From assembly GCF_014230465.1 (NCBI RefSeq), contig NZ_JAAXCY010000006.1:310001-374000 (forward strand): a stretch of DNA of 64,000 bases. The letters run 5' to 3'. The stretch is from Pseudomonas cremoris (GTDB lineage: Bacteria; Pseudomonadota; Gammaproteobacteria; Pseudomonadales; Pseudomonadaceae). A model generated the notes under the pieces. The model was given only the letters and a program-made list of their open reading frames with translations, was not told the DNA's origin and made no database searches. Positions 9,293-18,131 of the stretch are shown here, piece after piece. The position numbers and the translations under genes were made by a program. Numbering within the stretch: the stretch's first letter is position 1; every line of letters starts with the position of its first letter.

Positions 9293-9333
9293 GGAAAGCC
9301 GCCGCCACTCTCTGATACGCAAAGGACGGATAC

Positions 9334-10458
9334 GTGAGCGAAACAGCCTTGCCTAAAGATGAAACCCAACCCGCACTCGATGCGCCGGTTGAGTCACCGG
9401 TCAGCACGCCGCGCCGTGGCAATGGCCTGGCAATTATCGCCTTGTTGTTGGGCGCCGCCGGTGTTGCCGCCGGCGGTTGGGGGATCTGGCAGGTCCGTGC
9501 CCTGCAAGCCAGCAGCCAGCAGCAGTTGGGCCAGGTGCAGACCCTCGACGATCAAGCCCAATCCCTCAAACAGAGCCAGCAACAGTTGGCCGCGCGTTTG
9601 GCGCAGTTGCCGGGCGCGGATGAGCTGGAAGAGCGCCGTCGTCTGGTCGCCCAACTGCAGGGTGACCAGCAGCGGCTGAGCCAGCGCCTGGAAACCGTGC
9701 TAGGCGCCAGTCGCCAGGACTGGCGCTTGGCCGAAGCCGAGCATTTGATCCGACTGGCGAGCTTGCGCCTGTCAGCGCTGCAGGACATCAACAGCGCCCA
9801 GTCGCTGGTGCAAGGCGCTGACGAGATCCTGCGTGAGCAGAGCGATCCAGGCTCCTACGCAGCCCGCGAGCAACTGGCCAAGAGCCTGGCCGCGTTGCGC
9901 AGCACCGAGCAGCCGGACCGTACCGGCTTGTACCTGCAACTGGCAGCGCTGCGTGACCAAGTGGTGCAACTGGCGGCCATCGCCCCGGAATATCAGCTCA
10001 CCGATCCCGCTTCCCAAGGGCGTCCGACCACGGATACGGACAGCCGTTGGAGCCAGTGGTGGGAGCAGATTTCCCGCTACTTCCGTATCGACTTCAACCC
10101 CGACGACAACATCCGTCCGCTGCTGGCTGGCCAAGGCTTGAATCAGGTGCGCCTGGCCCTCAGCCTGGCGCTGGAGCAGGCGCAATGGGCGGCGCTCAAT
10201 GGAGAGTCGGCGGTGTATAGCCGCTCGCTGGGTGAGGCGCGCAGCGTACTGCAAGACAACTTCAACCCGGATAACCCGCAGAGCAAGGCGATGCTCGCAC
10301 GTATTGCCGAGCTTGAGCCCAAGGCCGTCTCGGTGGTGACTCCGGACCTGGCTGCGAGCCTGGCTGCGGTGCAGGCCTACCTTGAGCGTCGGCATCTGTC
10401 CGCCGATGAGGCCAAGGCGTTGGCCACGCCGGCGGCCACGTCGCCGAAGCAGGAGTAG
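9334..10458 (+). CDS. hemX: HemX-type membrane protein
   Basis: 374 residues from a GTG start preceded by AAAGGA. One membrane helix at about residues 29-51 (ALLLGAAGVAAGGWGIWQV) after a short cytoplasmic head, then a Gln-rich coiled coil (about 55-125) and a helical periplasmic domain. Family members are sometimes labelled uroporphyrinogen-III methyltransferase, but no SAM-binding methylase domain is visible here, so that name should not be taken as function. It is co-transcribed with hemC, hemD and hemY (five bases to hemY). Its role in heme synthesis is unproven; a scaffold role at the membrane is an inference from context. Confidence 0.88.
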   Translation: MSETALPKDETQPALDAPVESPVSTPRRGNGLAIIALLLGAAGVAAGGWGIWQVRALQASSQQQLGQVQTLDDQAQSLKQSQQQLAARLAQLPGADELEERRRLVAQLQGDQQRLSQRLETVLGASRQDWRLAEAEHLIRLASLRLSALQDINSAQSLVQGADEILREQSDPGSYAAREQLAKSLAALRSTEQPDRTGLYLQLAALRDQVVQLAAIAPEYQLTDPASQGRPTTDTDSRWSQWWEQISRYFRIDFNPDDNIRPLLAGQGLNQVRLALSLALEQAQWAALNGESAVYSRSLGEARSVLQDNFNPDNPQSKAMLARIAELEPKAVSVVTPDLAASLAAVQAYLERRHLSADEAKALATPAATSPKQE

Positions 10459-10463
10459 AGCCG

Positions 10464-11705
10464 ATGAAGCGTTTCTATGTGATCCTGGTGTTGGCGATTG
10501 CGATCGCCCTGGCACTGGCTGTGGGCATTTCGAAACACACGGGCTATGTGCTGATCACTTACCCGCATGTGCTGCATTACGAGTCGAGCCTGTGGGCCAC
10601 TCTGGTGGCGGTGTTCGTCATAGGCATGGCGATCTATCTGGTTCGCGTGCTGCTGAGCCTGGTAACCACCTCCGGTGGGGTGGTCAATCCGTGGTCGCGG
10701 CGCAACCGCAGTCGTCGTGTGCAGATCGCCATCGAGCAGGGCCAGATGGACCTCGCCGAAGGCCGCTGGGCGAGTGCCGAACGCCACCTGCACCGTGCCG
10801 CCGAAGCCGAGCGCCAACCCTTGCTGTATTACCTCGGCGCAGCCCGTGCGGCCAATGAGCAGGGGCGTTATGAGGAGGCGGACGGCTTGCTGGAGCGCGC
10901 CTTGGAGCGCCAACCCCAGGCTGAACTGGCGGTTGCCTTGAGCCACGCGCAGCTGCAATTGGATCGCGGTGATACCGAGGGGGCCCTGGTCACCTTGCAG
11001 GCCATGCACGAGCGTCACCCTCACAATGCCCAAGTATTGCGCCAACTACAGCGTCTGCATCAGCAGCGCGGCGACTGGTCGGCGGTGATCCGCCTGTTGC
11101 CGGAATTGCGCAAGGACAAGGTGCTGCCCGCCAGTGAATTGGCTGAACTGGAGCGCCGCGCCTGGGGTGAGAACCTTAGCCTGGCGGCCCAGCGTGAAGA
11201 GCAGGGCGAGGCCGGTCTGCAGTCCCTCGAGCGTGCCTGGCAACAACTGACGTCCGCCCAGCGCCAAGAGCCGCAACTGGTCCTGGCCTATGCCGAGCAA
11301 TTGCGCCAATTGGGCGCCGATGCCAAGGCCGAGGAGGCGTTGCGTGTTGCTATCAAGCGCGATTACGACAGCCACCTGATCCGTCTCTACGGTCTGCTGC
11401 GTGGCAGTGACCCGGCCCGGCAACTGAAATTTGCCGAAGGTTGGCTTAAGGACCATCCCGGCGATGCCAGCTTGCTGCTGACGTTGGGCCGCCTGTGCCT
11501 GCAGAACAGCCTGTGGGGCAAGGCGCGGGATTACCTGGAAAGCAGCCTGCAAGTGCAGCGCAACCCTGAGGCCTGTGCCGAGCTGGCACGCTTGCTGGCC
11601 CAGTTGGGTGATACCGAACGCAGCAACCAGCTGTTCCAGGAAGGTCTTGGCCTGTTGGATAGCCGCTTGTTGGCGTCACCGCTGCCAGTTCCCGCCCGAG
11701 CTTGA
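10464..11705 (+). CDS. hemY: HemY-type TPR membrane protein
   Basis: 413 residues. Two N-terminal membrane helices (about residues 3-20 and 43-65) are followed by a long helical-repeat domain with TPR-like units, for example PLLYYLGAARAANEQGRYEEA, then LLLTLGRLCLQNSLWGKARDY and AELARLLAQLGDTERSNQLF. This is the gammaproteobacterial HemY, not the Bacillus protoporphyrinogen oxidase of the same name. It starts five bases after hemX, completing the hemCDXY operon. A role in coordinating late heme enzymes is proposed for the family but not established. Confidence 0.9.
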   Translation: MKRFYVILVLAIAIALALAVGISKHTGYVLITYPHVLHYESSLWATLVAVFVIGMAIYLVRVLLSLVTTSGGVVNPWSRRNRSRRVQIAIEQGQMDLAEGRWASAERHLHRAAEAERQPLLYYLGAARAANEQGRYEEADGLLERALERQPQAELAVALSHAQLQLDRGDTEGALVTLQAMHERHPHNAQVLRQLQRLHQQRGDWSAVIRLLPELRKDKVLPASELAELERRAWGENLSLAAQREEQGEAGLQSLERAWQQLTSAQRQEPQLVLAYAEQLRQLGADAKAEEALRVAIKRDYDSHLIRLYGLLRGSDPARQLKFAEGWLKDHPGDASLLLTLGRLCLQNSLWGKARDYLESSLQVQRNPEACAELARLLAQLGDTERSNQLFQEGLGLLDSRLLASPLPVPARA

Positions 11706-11943
11706 TGTAGGGCAGAGTTGAAGGGTTGGATCAGAGGTGTCTGAAAGCCAACTCTTCGATGGTCCCGAAAGTGCTGGGGCTGGGTCGGCTATCAGTCAAA
11801 TCCTACGCTGTATTGTTCGACGTCTTCCATGTTTTGACGGGATGTCCCTGGCCTCTCGCGGAATCGTCTGCTGCGGTGCGTGTTGAAAGGGATTGGGCCT
11901 TTCCTCTAACGTAGCGGCCTGTCTTTCGCGATGCGGATAAAGC

Positions 11944-12465
11944 ATGTCTTTGGCCCCTTCACGTTCATTGTTTTTCCTGGCGTTCATGGCGGGTGCGCTG
12001 ACGCTGGCTGGGTCTTTTTACCTTGAGTTCGGTGCGTCGTTGCGTCCTTGCTTCCTGTGCCAGATGCAGCGTGTTTTCCTGGCGGCCTTCGTACTGATCA
12101 ATCTGGTCGCTGCCTTTCATAATCCCCAGCGCTCCACCCTCTATTGGTATGGGACGGCAAGCATGGGCTGTGCGGTATTGGGTGCCATAACCGCAGTACG
12201 CCAGGTGCTGCTACAAAACGTCGCGCCAGACCAGGCATCCGACTGTTGGCCCAGCCTGCATTACATGATCGAAAACCTGTCGTTTTGGCAGGCGTTGCAG
12301 TTGACCGTCAAGGGCACTGTCGATTGCGTGGAAATCAACTGGACCCTGTTTGACTTGAGCCTTCCCGAGTGGAGCCTTTTGTTCTTCGTAGCGATGCTGA
12401 TCCTGGGAATCATGCAGTTTTCGCGATTGTTCTTTAGCCAGCGTTTACACCTCACGAGGCGTTAA
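11944..12465 (+). CDS. dsbB: Disulfide bond formation protein B (DsbB/DsbH)
   Basis: Inner-membrane quinone reductase that reoxidises periplasmic DsbA. 173 residues with four predicted membrane helices. Both redox pairs are present: C36-F-L-C39 in the first periplasmic loop and C101/C128 in the second. It lies between hemY and algQ, as in P. aeruginosa, where a second dsbB paralogue occurs elsewhere. The 238 bases before it carry its own leader; I could not pick a convincing promoter there. A duplicated quinone-binding arginine region (QMQRVF) follows the first pair. Confidence 0.93.
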   Translation: MSLAPSRSLFFLAFMAGALTLAGSFYLEFGASLRPCFLCQMQRVFLAAFVLINLVAAFHNPQRSTLYWYGTASMGCAVLGAITAVRQVLLQNVAPDQASDCWPSLHYMIENLSFWQALQLTVKGTVDCVEINWTLFDLSLPEWSLLFFVAMLILGIMQFSRLFFSQRLHLTRR

Positions 12466-12527
12466 ACGCAGTGGGCAGTTTGTAGGTCGGGATTAAACAC
12501 TTGTATGAACTTTCTCTCCTGCGTACC

Positions 12528-12556
12528 TTGAAGCCATAGTCATGCGGGCATAATCT
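12528..12556 (+). promoter_or_regulatory. Probable sigma-70 promoter of algQ
   Basis: TTGAAG at 12528-12533 and TAATCT at 12551-12556 are separated by exactly 17 bases. The -10 lies in the loop of a small inverted repeat (GCGGGC ... GCCCGC). The predicted leader to the algQ ATG is about 112 bases. Confidence 0.5.
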
Positions 12557-12675
12557 GGCCCGCACGCGCTACAGAAACCATTTTTCAGATGCGGCCTTGT
12601 CCGGCTGCTGCTTTATCCTTGAAGTGTTGCGCGGGCACCAGGCGGCAGCGCCCCTACTAGGGAAGAGAGATCATC

Positions 12676-13134
12676 ATGCTGGAAAGTTGTCAGAATGCTC
12701 AGGAACGCTGGGGTGGGGGGCACAAGCTGATCGACAGCTGGTTGAAGGCACGTCACGAACTGGTTCGGGCCTTTGATGCTCTCGGCGCCAAGCCCGAAGC
12801 ACTGGCAGAGAACCGTGAACCGCTGCAGGACTTCTGCGGTGTGTTGGTGGACTACGTATCAGCCGGTCATTTCGGCGTCTACGAACAACTGACCAAGGAG
12901 GCGGAAGCCTTCGACGATCAGCGTGGCCTGGACTTGGCTGAGACGATTTACCCGCGCATCGATGTCATCACCGAAAAGCTGCTGGCGTTCACTGACCTGT
13001 GTGATGCCGGAAAGTGTGTTGCCGAAAAGTTCAAGGAGCTGGGTGGCTTGCTTCATGAGCGTTTCGAGTTGGAAGACTGCCTGATCGAAGTGCTACACAA
13101 CGCTCACAAGGAAGAGGCGGCCACCCAGGCCTGA
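12676..13134 (+). CDS. algQ: Anti-sigma-70 factor AlgQ (Rsd family)
   Basis: 152 residues, the family length, starting [20 protein letters not shown]. AlgQ/Rsd binds region 4 of the housekeeping sigma factor and shifts RNA polymerase towards alternative sigma factors; in Pseudomonas it affects alginate and siderophore synthesis. The all-helical sequence with the conserved [17 protein letters not shown] end is intact. A promoter is proposed at 12528-12556 and a strong terminator follows at 13151. Gene order dsbB-algQ-FKBP-algP matches P. aeruginosa. Confidence 0.94.
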   Translation: MLESCQNAQERWGGGHKLIDSWLKARHELVRAFDALGAKPEALAENREPLQDFCGVLVDYVSAGHFGVYEQLTKEAEAFDDQRGLDLAETIYPRIDVITEKLLAFTDLCDAGKCVAEKFKELGGLLHERFELEDCLIEVLHNAHKEEAATQA

Positions 13135-13150
13135 CCTTTGCGGTGAGATA

Positions 13151-13181
13151 AAAAAACGGTGCGCATTGCGCACCGTTTTTT
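13151..13181. terminator. Bidirectional intrinsic terminator between algQ and FKBP gene
   Basis: Hairpin CGGTGCGCA / TGCGCACCG flanked by six A residues on the left and six T residues on the right, so it can work for both convergent genes. Confidence 0.9.
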
Positions 13182-13187
13182 ATTGCG

Positions 13188-13865
13188 TCAGTGACGAGTG
13201 CCGAGCAACTCGATCTCAAAAACCAACGGTGTGTAGGGCGGGATCAGCTCACCGGCACCGTCGGCGCCATACGCTTGGGCTGATGGAATCACCAGGCGCC
13301 ATTTCGCGCCTACTGGCATCTGCTGCAATGCGCTGCCCCAGCCACTGATCACACTGTCTAGACGAAACCACTGCGGCTGAGTGCTTTGATCGAAGACGGT
13401 GCCATCGGGCAGTCGACCCACATACTTCACCTGGACTTGGTCACTGGCCAACGGCTTGTCGCCCGTGCCCGCGGCAAGTTCGGTGAGCAGAATTCCACCC
13501 GCCAGCTCGCGTACGCCTTTTAGGGCTTTTTCCTTGCTCAGGAATTGTTGTTCGGCAGCCAATGCTTTTTCACTTTGAGGGGCCTGCGCGTCGGCTTCGC
13601 CCTGGGCTTCGTGTTGAGCAAGAATCTGTTCGATGCGGGTGTTTTCCAGCGCCAGGGGTTTGCCTTGATAGGCCTGCTTGAGGCCGTCGATCAGGGCCTG
13701 GATCTGCAGGTCCGGAACCTCTTGGCGCAGGCGTTCACCTAGACTCGCGCCTAGGCTGTAGGCGAGGTCGTGCTGATCCTGCGAAGGGGTTTTGGGTGGC
13801 GATTGCTCGCTCGCATTGGCCATCGAAATCGCCAAGCCCAGCACCAGAAAAACGTAACGCGACAT
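13188..13865 (-). CDS. FKBP-type peptidyl-prolyl cis-trans isomerase, exported
   Basis: 225 residues with a signal peptide (MSRYVFLVLGLAISMANA, cleaved before SEQ), so it should act in the periplasm. Residues about 30-110 are the helical dimerisation region of FkpA/Mip-like proteins (DLAYSLGASLGERLRQ). Residues about 120-225 are the FKBP catalytic domain (VQVKYVGRLPDGTVFDQS, VISGWGSALQQMPVG, LIPPYTPLVFEIELL). It is a folding helper for exported proteins. It is convergent with algQ across a shared terminator. Which of the FkpA, FklB or Mip groups it belongs to is uncertain. Confidence 0.9.
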   Translation of the reverse strand: MSRYVFLVLGLAISMANASEQSPPKTPSQDQHDLAYSLGASLGERLRQEVPDLQIQALIDGLKQAYQGKPLALENTRIEQILAQHEAQGEADAQAPQSEKALAAEQQFLSKEKALKGVRELAGGILLTELAAGTGDKPLASDQVQVKYVGRLPDGTVFDQSTQPQWFRLDSVISGWGSALQQMPVGAKWRLVIPSAQAYGADGAGELIPPYTPLVFEIELLGTRH

Positions 13866-14058
13866 GGGGCATTCTCCCGCCGAAAGTGCGACGGATTATG
13901 CCAGTGTGAGTAGGTAAAAAGTGCCGCGTATTTTCGTTATATCGATAAGAATTTTCGTACGTTGCAACGCAAGGCAAACGATACTGTCAACATGCCCTAG
14001 CGGCGGTAAGAGCAGAGGGCTAGTATGAGCCGCACCCACGTCAGCCAGGAGGTAAACC

Positions 14059-15084
14059 ATGTCGGCCAAACAGAAGCCTGTTAATACCCCGTTGCATTTA
14101 CTCCAACAACTCTCGGGCAGCTTGCTCGAACATCTGGAAAGCGCTTGCTCCCAAGCCCTGGCCGATGCAGAAAAACTGCTCGCCAAGCTGGAAAAGCAAC
14201 GCGGTAAAGCGCAAGAGAAGCTGCACAAATCCCGCACCAAACTGCAAGGCGCCGCCACTGCCGGCAAGGCCAAGGCACAAGCCAAAGCCAAAGACGCCGT
14301 CAAAGAACTTGAGGACCTGCTGGACGCCCTCAAGGATCGCCAAGCCGAAACCCGCACCTACATTTCCCAACTCAAAAAAGATGCTCAAGAAAGCCTGAAA
14401 CTGGCTCAGGGCGTTGGCCGTGTGAAGGAAGCCGTAGCCAAAGTGTTGGGTGCTCGTACCCCGGCAAAAGCTGCTGCCAAGCCAGCTGCTAAAACCGCTG
14501 CTGCAAAACCAGCCGCCAAGCCAGCTGCTAAAACCGCTGCTGCAAAACCAGCCGCCAAGCCAGCTGCTAAAACCGCTGCTGCCAAACCAGCCGCCAAGCC
14601 AGCTGCCAAAACCGCTGCTGCCAAACCAGCCGCCAAGCCAGCTGCCAAAACCGCTGCTGCCAAACCAGCCGCCAAGCCAGTTGCTAAAACCGCTGCTGCA
14701 AAACCGGCCGCCAAGCCAGCTGCTAAAACCGCTGCTGCAAAACCAGCCGCCAAGCGAGCTGCCAAACCTGCTGCTGCAAAACCGGCCGCTAAGCCAGCTG
14801 CTAAAACCGCTGCTGCAAAACCGGCCGCGAAGCCAGTTGCTAAAACCGCTGCTGCAAAACCAGCCGCCAAGCCAGCTACCAAGCCTGCTGCTGCAAAGCC
14901 GGCCGCTAAGCCAGCTGCCAAACCTGCTGCTGCAAAACCAGCCGCTAAACCAGCCGCCAAACCAGCTCCGGCCAAGCCTGCAGCCCCTGCTGCAACCCCG
15001 GCAGCGTCCACCGCTCCAACCGCATCGGCCAGCAGCTCGCCTGCACCGGTCGCACCAAGCACCACCCCAACCAGCGCTTCCTAA
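14059..15084 (+). CDS. algP: Histone H1-like regulator AlgP
   Basis: 341 residues with AGGAGG nine bases before the ATG. Residues 1-135 form a charged, mostly helical/coiled-coil head (LLQQLSGSLLEHLESA; later LKKDAQESLKLAQGVGRVKE). Residues about 136-310 are an array of KPAA/KTAA repeats like the tail of eukaryotic histone H1, expected to bind DNA non-specifically. The end is Ala/Pro/Ser/Thr rich. AlgP (AlgR3) was described as a positive factor for alginate genes in P. aeruginosa. The repeat DNA is expected to be unstable. Its stop overlaps the stop of the convergent TIGR02444 gene by four bases. Confidence 0.92.
   Translation: MSAKQKPVNTPLHLLQQLSGSLLEHLESACSQALADAEKLLAKLEKQRGKAQEKLHKSRTKLQGAATAGKAKAQAKAKDAVKELEDLLDALKDRQAETRTYISQLKKDAQESLKLAQGVGRVKEAVAKVLGARTPAKAAAKPAAKTAAAKPAAKPAAKTAAAKPAAKPAAKTAAAKPAAKPAAKTAAAKPAAKPAAKTAAAKPAAKPVAKTAAAKPAAKPAAKTAAAKPAAKRAAKPAAAKPAAKPAAKTAAAKPAAKPVAKTAAAKPAAKPATKPAAAKPAAKPAAKPAAAKPAAKPAAKPAPAKPAAPAATPAASTAPTASASSSPAPVAPSTTPTSAS
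14467..14982 (+). repeat. Tandem 36-base repeat array inside algP
   Basis: About 14 imperfect copies of a unit encoding K-T-A-A-A-K-P-A-A-K-P-A (with PAAA, PVAK, RAAK and PATK variants). Neighbouring copies are nearly identical in DNA, including the shared synonymous codons, which points to recent slippage or recombination rather than selection on protein alone. Confidence 0.9.
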
Positions 15085-15545
15085 GTGCCGGTGGCCACGA
15101 CGCGCAGCAGCTGCAGCGCGTCGTGGTCAAGGTTGGCGGCATCCTCAGCCGCCAATCCTTCCATCCATTGTTGTTGACCTTTCATCCCCGTCGGCCATCC
15201 CTGTGCCAACGCTTCCAGACGCACTAGTAACTCTCGTTCGGCATCCAGCTCCAGGGCTTTGATCCGCTCCCGTAACGCTGCCAATTGCTCATCCTGCTGC
15301 GCCATGGCGCGCCATTGCACCCGAACCTGCCGTAACGGTTCGATCACGTCGACTCGCCATGGCCGGGCAAGCTGCTGCAACGCCAGCAGACGCCGCGGCT
15401 CAAGCGCGACACCGCGCTGTTCCAACCAAGCGCCACAGAGCAACAGGCACACATCCGCACCTTGCTCCTGAAGACGAAGGCAAGCGGCTTCGACGCCCGG
15501 ACGGGCGTAAGTCGAGAGGGCAAAGCTCCACAGGTCAGCGCACAT
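15081..15545 (-). CDS. TIGR02444 family protein
   Basis: 154 residues from the ATG at 15545 (MCADLWSFALSTYARPGVE); a TTG 24 bases upstream is a less likely start. The sequence fits TIGR02444, a conserved gammaproteobacterial family without known function. It is rich in Leu, Arg and Glu and predicted helical (AALRERIKALELDAERELL is probably coiled coil). There is no signal peptide. It is divergent from the ABC-F gene with only 50 bases between the two starts, so the promoters must overlap or face each other. Confidence 0.75.
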   Translation of the reverse strand: MCADLWSFALSTYARPGVEAACLRLQEQGADVCLLLCGAWLEQRGVALEPRRLLALQQLARPWRVDVIEPLRQVRVQWRAMAQQDEQLAALRERIKALELDAERELLVRLEALAQGWPTGMKGQQQWMEGLAAEDAANLDHDALQLLRVVATGT

Positions 15546-15595
15546 ATTCACACTCAAGCCAGCGGGCAACGAAGCTGGTAGACTCCGCCGCCATT

Positions 15596-17506
15596 ATGAT
15601 CCGACTTCAAAGCCTAACATTACAGCGTGGCCCGCAACGTCTTCTCGAAGACGCCGAGCTGACCCTGCACGCCGGTCACAAAGCCGGCCTGATCGGTGCC
15701 AACGGCGCCGGCAAATCCACGTTGTTCGCCCTGTTGCTGGGTGAGCTGACCCCGGACTCCGGGGACTGCTTGCTGCCAGCCGACTGGCGCATCGCCCATA
15801 TGCGCCAGGAGATCGACACCCTGGACCGCATCGCGATCGACTACGTGCTCGATGGCGACCTGCGCCTGCGCCAGGTGCAACACGACCTGGCCGAGGCCGA
15901 GAAAGCCCAGGACGGTGCCGCCCAGGCGCGCCTGCACTCGGAACTCGACAGCGCCGACGGCTACACGGCTGATGCCCGCGCGCGCAAGATGCTCGCCGGC
16001 CTTGGCTTTACCAACGAACAGATGGACCGCCCGGTCGCCGACTTCTCCGGCGGCTGGCGCATGCGCCTGAACCTGGCCCAGGCGCTGATGTGCCCTTCGG
16101 ACCTGTTGCTGCTCGACGAACCGACCAACCACTTGGACCTCGATGCGATCCTGTGGCTGGAGGACTTCCTCAAGAGTTACCAGGGCACCTTGCTGCTGAT
16201 TTCCCACGACCGGGATTTCCTCGACGCCGTGGTCGATAACATCGCCCATGTAGAACAGAAGAAAATCACCCTCTACCGTGGCGGCTACACCGCGTTCGAA
16301 CGCGCCCGTGCCGAGCGTCTGGCCCAGCAGCAACAGGCCTACGAGAAGCAACAGGCGCAGCGTGCGCACATGGAAAGCTACATCGCCCGATTCAAGGCCC
16401 AGGCCACCAAGGCCCGCCAGGCCCAGAGCCGGATCAAGGCGCTGGAACGCATGGAAGAACTGTCGGCGGCCCACGTCGATTCGCCGTTCGACTTTGTGTT
16501 CCGCGAGTCGGTGAAAATCTCCAGCCCGCTGTTGGACCTCTCGGATGCACGCCTGGGTTATGGCGACAAAACCATCCTGGAGAAGGTCAAGCTGCAGCTC
16601 ACGCCGGGCGCACGCATCGGTTTGCTCGGTCCCAACGGCGCGGGCAAGTCGACGCTGATCAAGAACCTGTCGGGTGAGCTTGAGCCCCTGGCCGGTCGCC
16701 TGACCCGTGGCGAGAACACCGTGGTGGGCTACTTCGCCCAGCACCAGTTGGACTCCCTCGACTCCAAGGCCAGCCCGTTGCTGCACCTGCAGCGCTTGGC
16801 GCCGACCGAGCGCGAGCAGACCCTGCGCGATTTCCTCGGTGGTTTCGACTTCCGTGGTGCGCGCATCGATGAGCCGGTACTGAATTTCTCTGGCGGCGAA
16901 AAAGCTCGCCTGGCCCTGGCGCTGATCGCCTGGGACCGCCCGAACCTGCTGCTGCTCGACGAACCGACCAACCACTTGGACCTGGAAATGCGCCTGGCGC
17001 TGACCATGGCCCTGCAGGAATTCAGCGGTGCGGTACTGGTGGTGTCTCACGATCGTCACTTGCTCAAGAGCACCACTGACAATTTCTTGCTGGTGGCCGA
17101 TGGCAAAGTCGAAGAGTTCGACGGTGACCTCGATGATTACGCGCGTTGGCTGACGGATTACCGCCTGCGCAACGCGCCGGTCAGCAACACCCCGGTCAAC
17201 CCGGACAAGACCGACAAGAAAGCCCAGCGCCAGGCCGCTGCTGCATTGCGCCAACAGTTGGCACCGCACAAGCGTGAAGCCGACAAGCTGGAAGCCGAAC
17301 TGGGCAAGGTGCATGAGCGCTTGGCCAAGATCGAAGCCAGCCTGGGTGACAGCGCCGTGTATGAAGCCGCCCGCAAGGATGAGCTGCGCGACCTGCTGGC
17401 CGAACAGGCCAAGCTCAAGGTGCGTGAAGGGCAGTTGGAGGAAACCTGGATGGAAGCCCTCGAACTGCTGGAGTCCCTGCAAGCGGAGCTGGAGGCGCTG
17501 TCCTGA
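15596..17506 (+). CDS. ABC-F family ATPase (YheS-like)
   Basis: 636 residues from MIRLQSLTLQRGPQRLLEDA; longer upstream frames run into the divergent gene and are rejected. Two ABC domains without membrane segments: first Walker A GANGAGKST, signature FSGGWRMRLNLA, Walker B LLLLDEPTNHLDLD; second GPNGAGKST, FSGGEKARLALA, LLLLDEPTNHLDLE. A charged linker of about 80 residues between the domains and a C-terminal coiled coil (about 560-636) are typical. ABC-F proteins act on the ribosome in translation, not in transport. The YheS subgroup is the best guess. It overlaps the next gene by one base (TGATG). Confidence 0.92.
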   Translation: MIRLQSLTLQRGPQRLLEDAELTLHAGHKAGLIGANGAGKSTLFALLLGELTPDSGDCLLPADWRIAHMRQEIDTLDRIAIDYVLDGDLRLRQVQHDLAEAEKAQDGAAQARLHSELDSADGYTADARARKMLAGLGFTNEQMDRPVADFSGGWRMRLNLAQALMCPSDLLLLDEPTNHLDLDAILWLEDFLKSYQGTLLLISHDRDFLDAVVDNIAHVEQKKITLYRGGYTAFERARAERLAQQQQAYEKQQAQRAHMESYIARFKAQATKARQAQSRIKALERMEELSAAHVDSPFDFVFRESVKISSPLLDLSDARLGYGDKTILEKVKLQLTPGARIGLLGPNGAGKSTLIKNLSGELEPLAGRLTRGENTVVGYFAQHQLDSLDSKASPLLHLQRLAPTEREQTLRDFLGGFDFRGARIDEPVLNFSGGEKARLALALIAWDRPNLLLLDEPTNHLDLEMRLALTMALQEFSGAVLVVSHDRHLLKSTTDNFLLVADGKVEEFDGDLDDYARWLTDYRLRNAPVSNTPVNPDKTDKKAQRQAAAALRQQLAPHKREADKLEAELGKVHERLAKIEASLGDSAVYEAARKDELRDLLAEQAKLKVREGQLEETWMEALELLESLQAELEALS

Positions 17507-18060
17507 TGGAAGCGCTGCAGCTGCCGTTGCCGGCCCAATGGATCGAGCCCGTGTGGATCGGTGTGCAAATCCTGCTGATCTTGCTGGCCGGCTACCTCGC
17601 CCAGCGCTTCGTGGCCAAGGGTCTCACGCGCTTGGGTGAGCGTTACCCGTTTCCGCCGCAACTGCTGATGCCGCTGCGCGGTGGTTTGCGTTGGTTGATC
17701 ATGGGCAGTGCGCTGATCTTCGTGCTGGGCCGTCTGGGTGTGTCGGCCACGGTGCTCTGGACCGCGTTGTCGGGGTTTGTCGCGGTCGCCGCGGTGGCGT
17801 TCTTTGCCATGTGGTCGGTGCTGTCCAACCTGCTGTGCGCGATCTTGATCTTTACCGTGGGGCCATTTCGTCTTGGCGATATCGTCGAACTGGTGGACAC
17901 CGTCGACAAACCGGGTGTGAAGGGGCGGGTGGTCGCGATCAATCTGCTGTACACCACGCTGATCGAAGTAGCCGAAGCCGGTACCGACAGTGCGATGGTG
18001 CAGGTGCCTAACAGCCTGTTCTTCCAGCGCTCGGTGCGGCGTTGGATCACGCCTGCGTAA
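17506..18060 (+). CDS. Small MscS-like mechanosensitive channel family protein
   Basis: 184 residues. Three hydrophobic segments (about 18-36, 60-78 and 80-105), the last being the pore helix with small residues (ALSGFVAVAAVAFFAMWSVLSNLL), followed by the MscS beta domain (GPFRLGDIVELVDTV, GRVVAINLLYTTLIE, VQVPNSLFFQRSVRRW). It ends right after the beta domain, lacking the alpha/beta cage of full-length MscS (286 residues in E. coli). Several Pseudomonas have this short form next to the ABC-F gene, so it is probably not a truncation. The start overlaps the ABC-F stop, suggesting coupled translation. Confidence 0.87.
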   Translation: MEALQLPLPAQWIEPVWIGVQILLILLAGYLAQRFVAKGLTRLGERYPFPPQLLMPLRGGLRWLIMGSALIFVLGRLGVSATVLWTALSGFVAVAAVAFFAMWSVLSNLLCAILIFTVGPFRLGDIVELVDTVDKPGVKGRVVAINLLYTTLIEVAEAGTDSAMVQVPNSLFFQRSVRRWITPA

Positions 18061-18131
18061 AAATTCTATAGCCAGGCCTCGGTGCTCGGAGTTAGCTTAC
18101 TGCTTACGACGAATTTGATACGAGGTGTGTA

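Noticed and set aside
12511..12533. AlgT/sigma-22 promoter (GAACTT) before algQ
   Set aside because: GAACTT is present at 12517-12522 but the matching TCTGA at 16-17 bases is absent; a sigma-70 promoter fits better.
14406..15262. Two long alternative frames (219 and 270 codons) over the algP repeat
   Set aside because: Repetitive DNA with a 36-base unit is stop-free in several frames; only the KPAA frame has a conserved head, start and ribosome-binding site.
15620..17482. 620-codon open frame opposite the ABC-F gene
   Set aside because: Antisense shadow; the plus strand encodes complete Walker and signature motifs.
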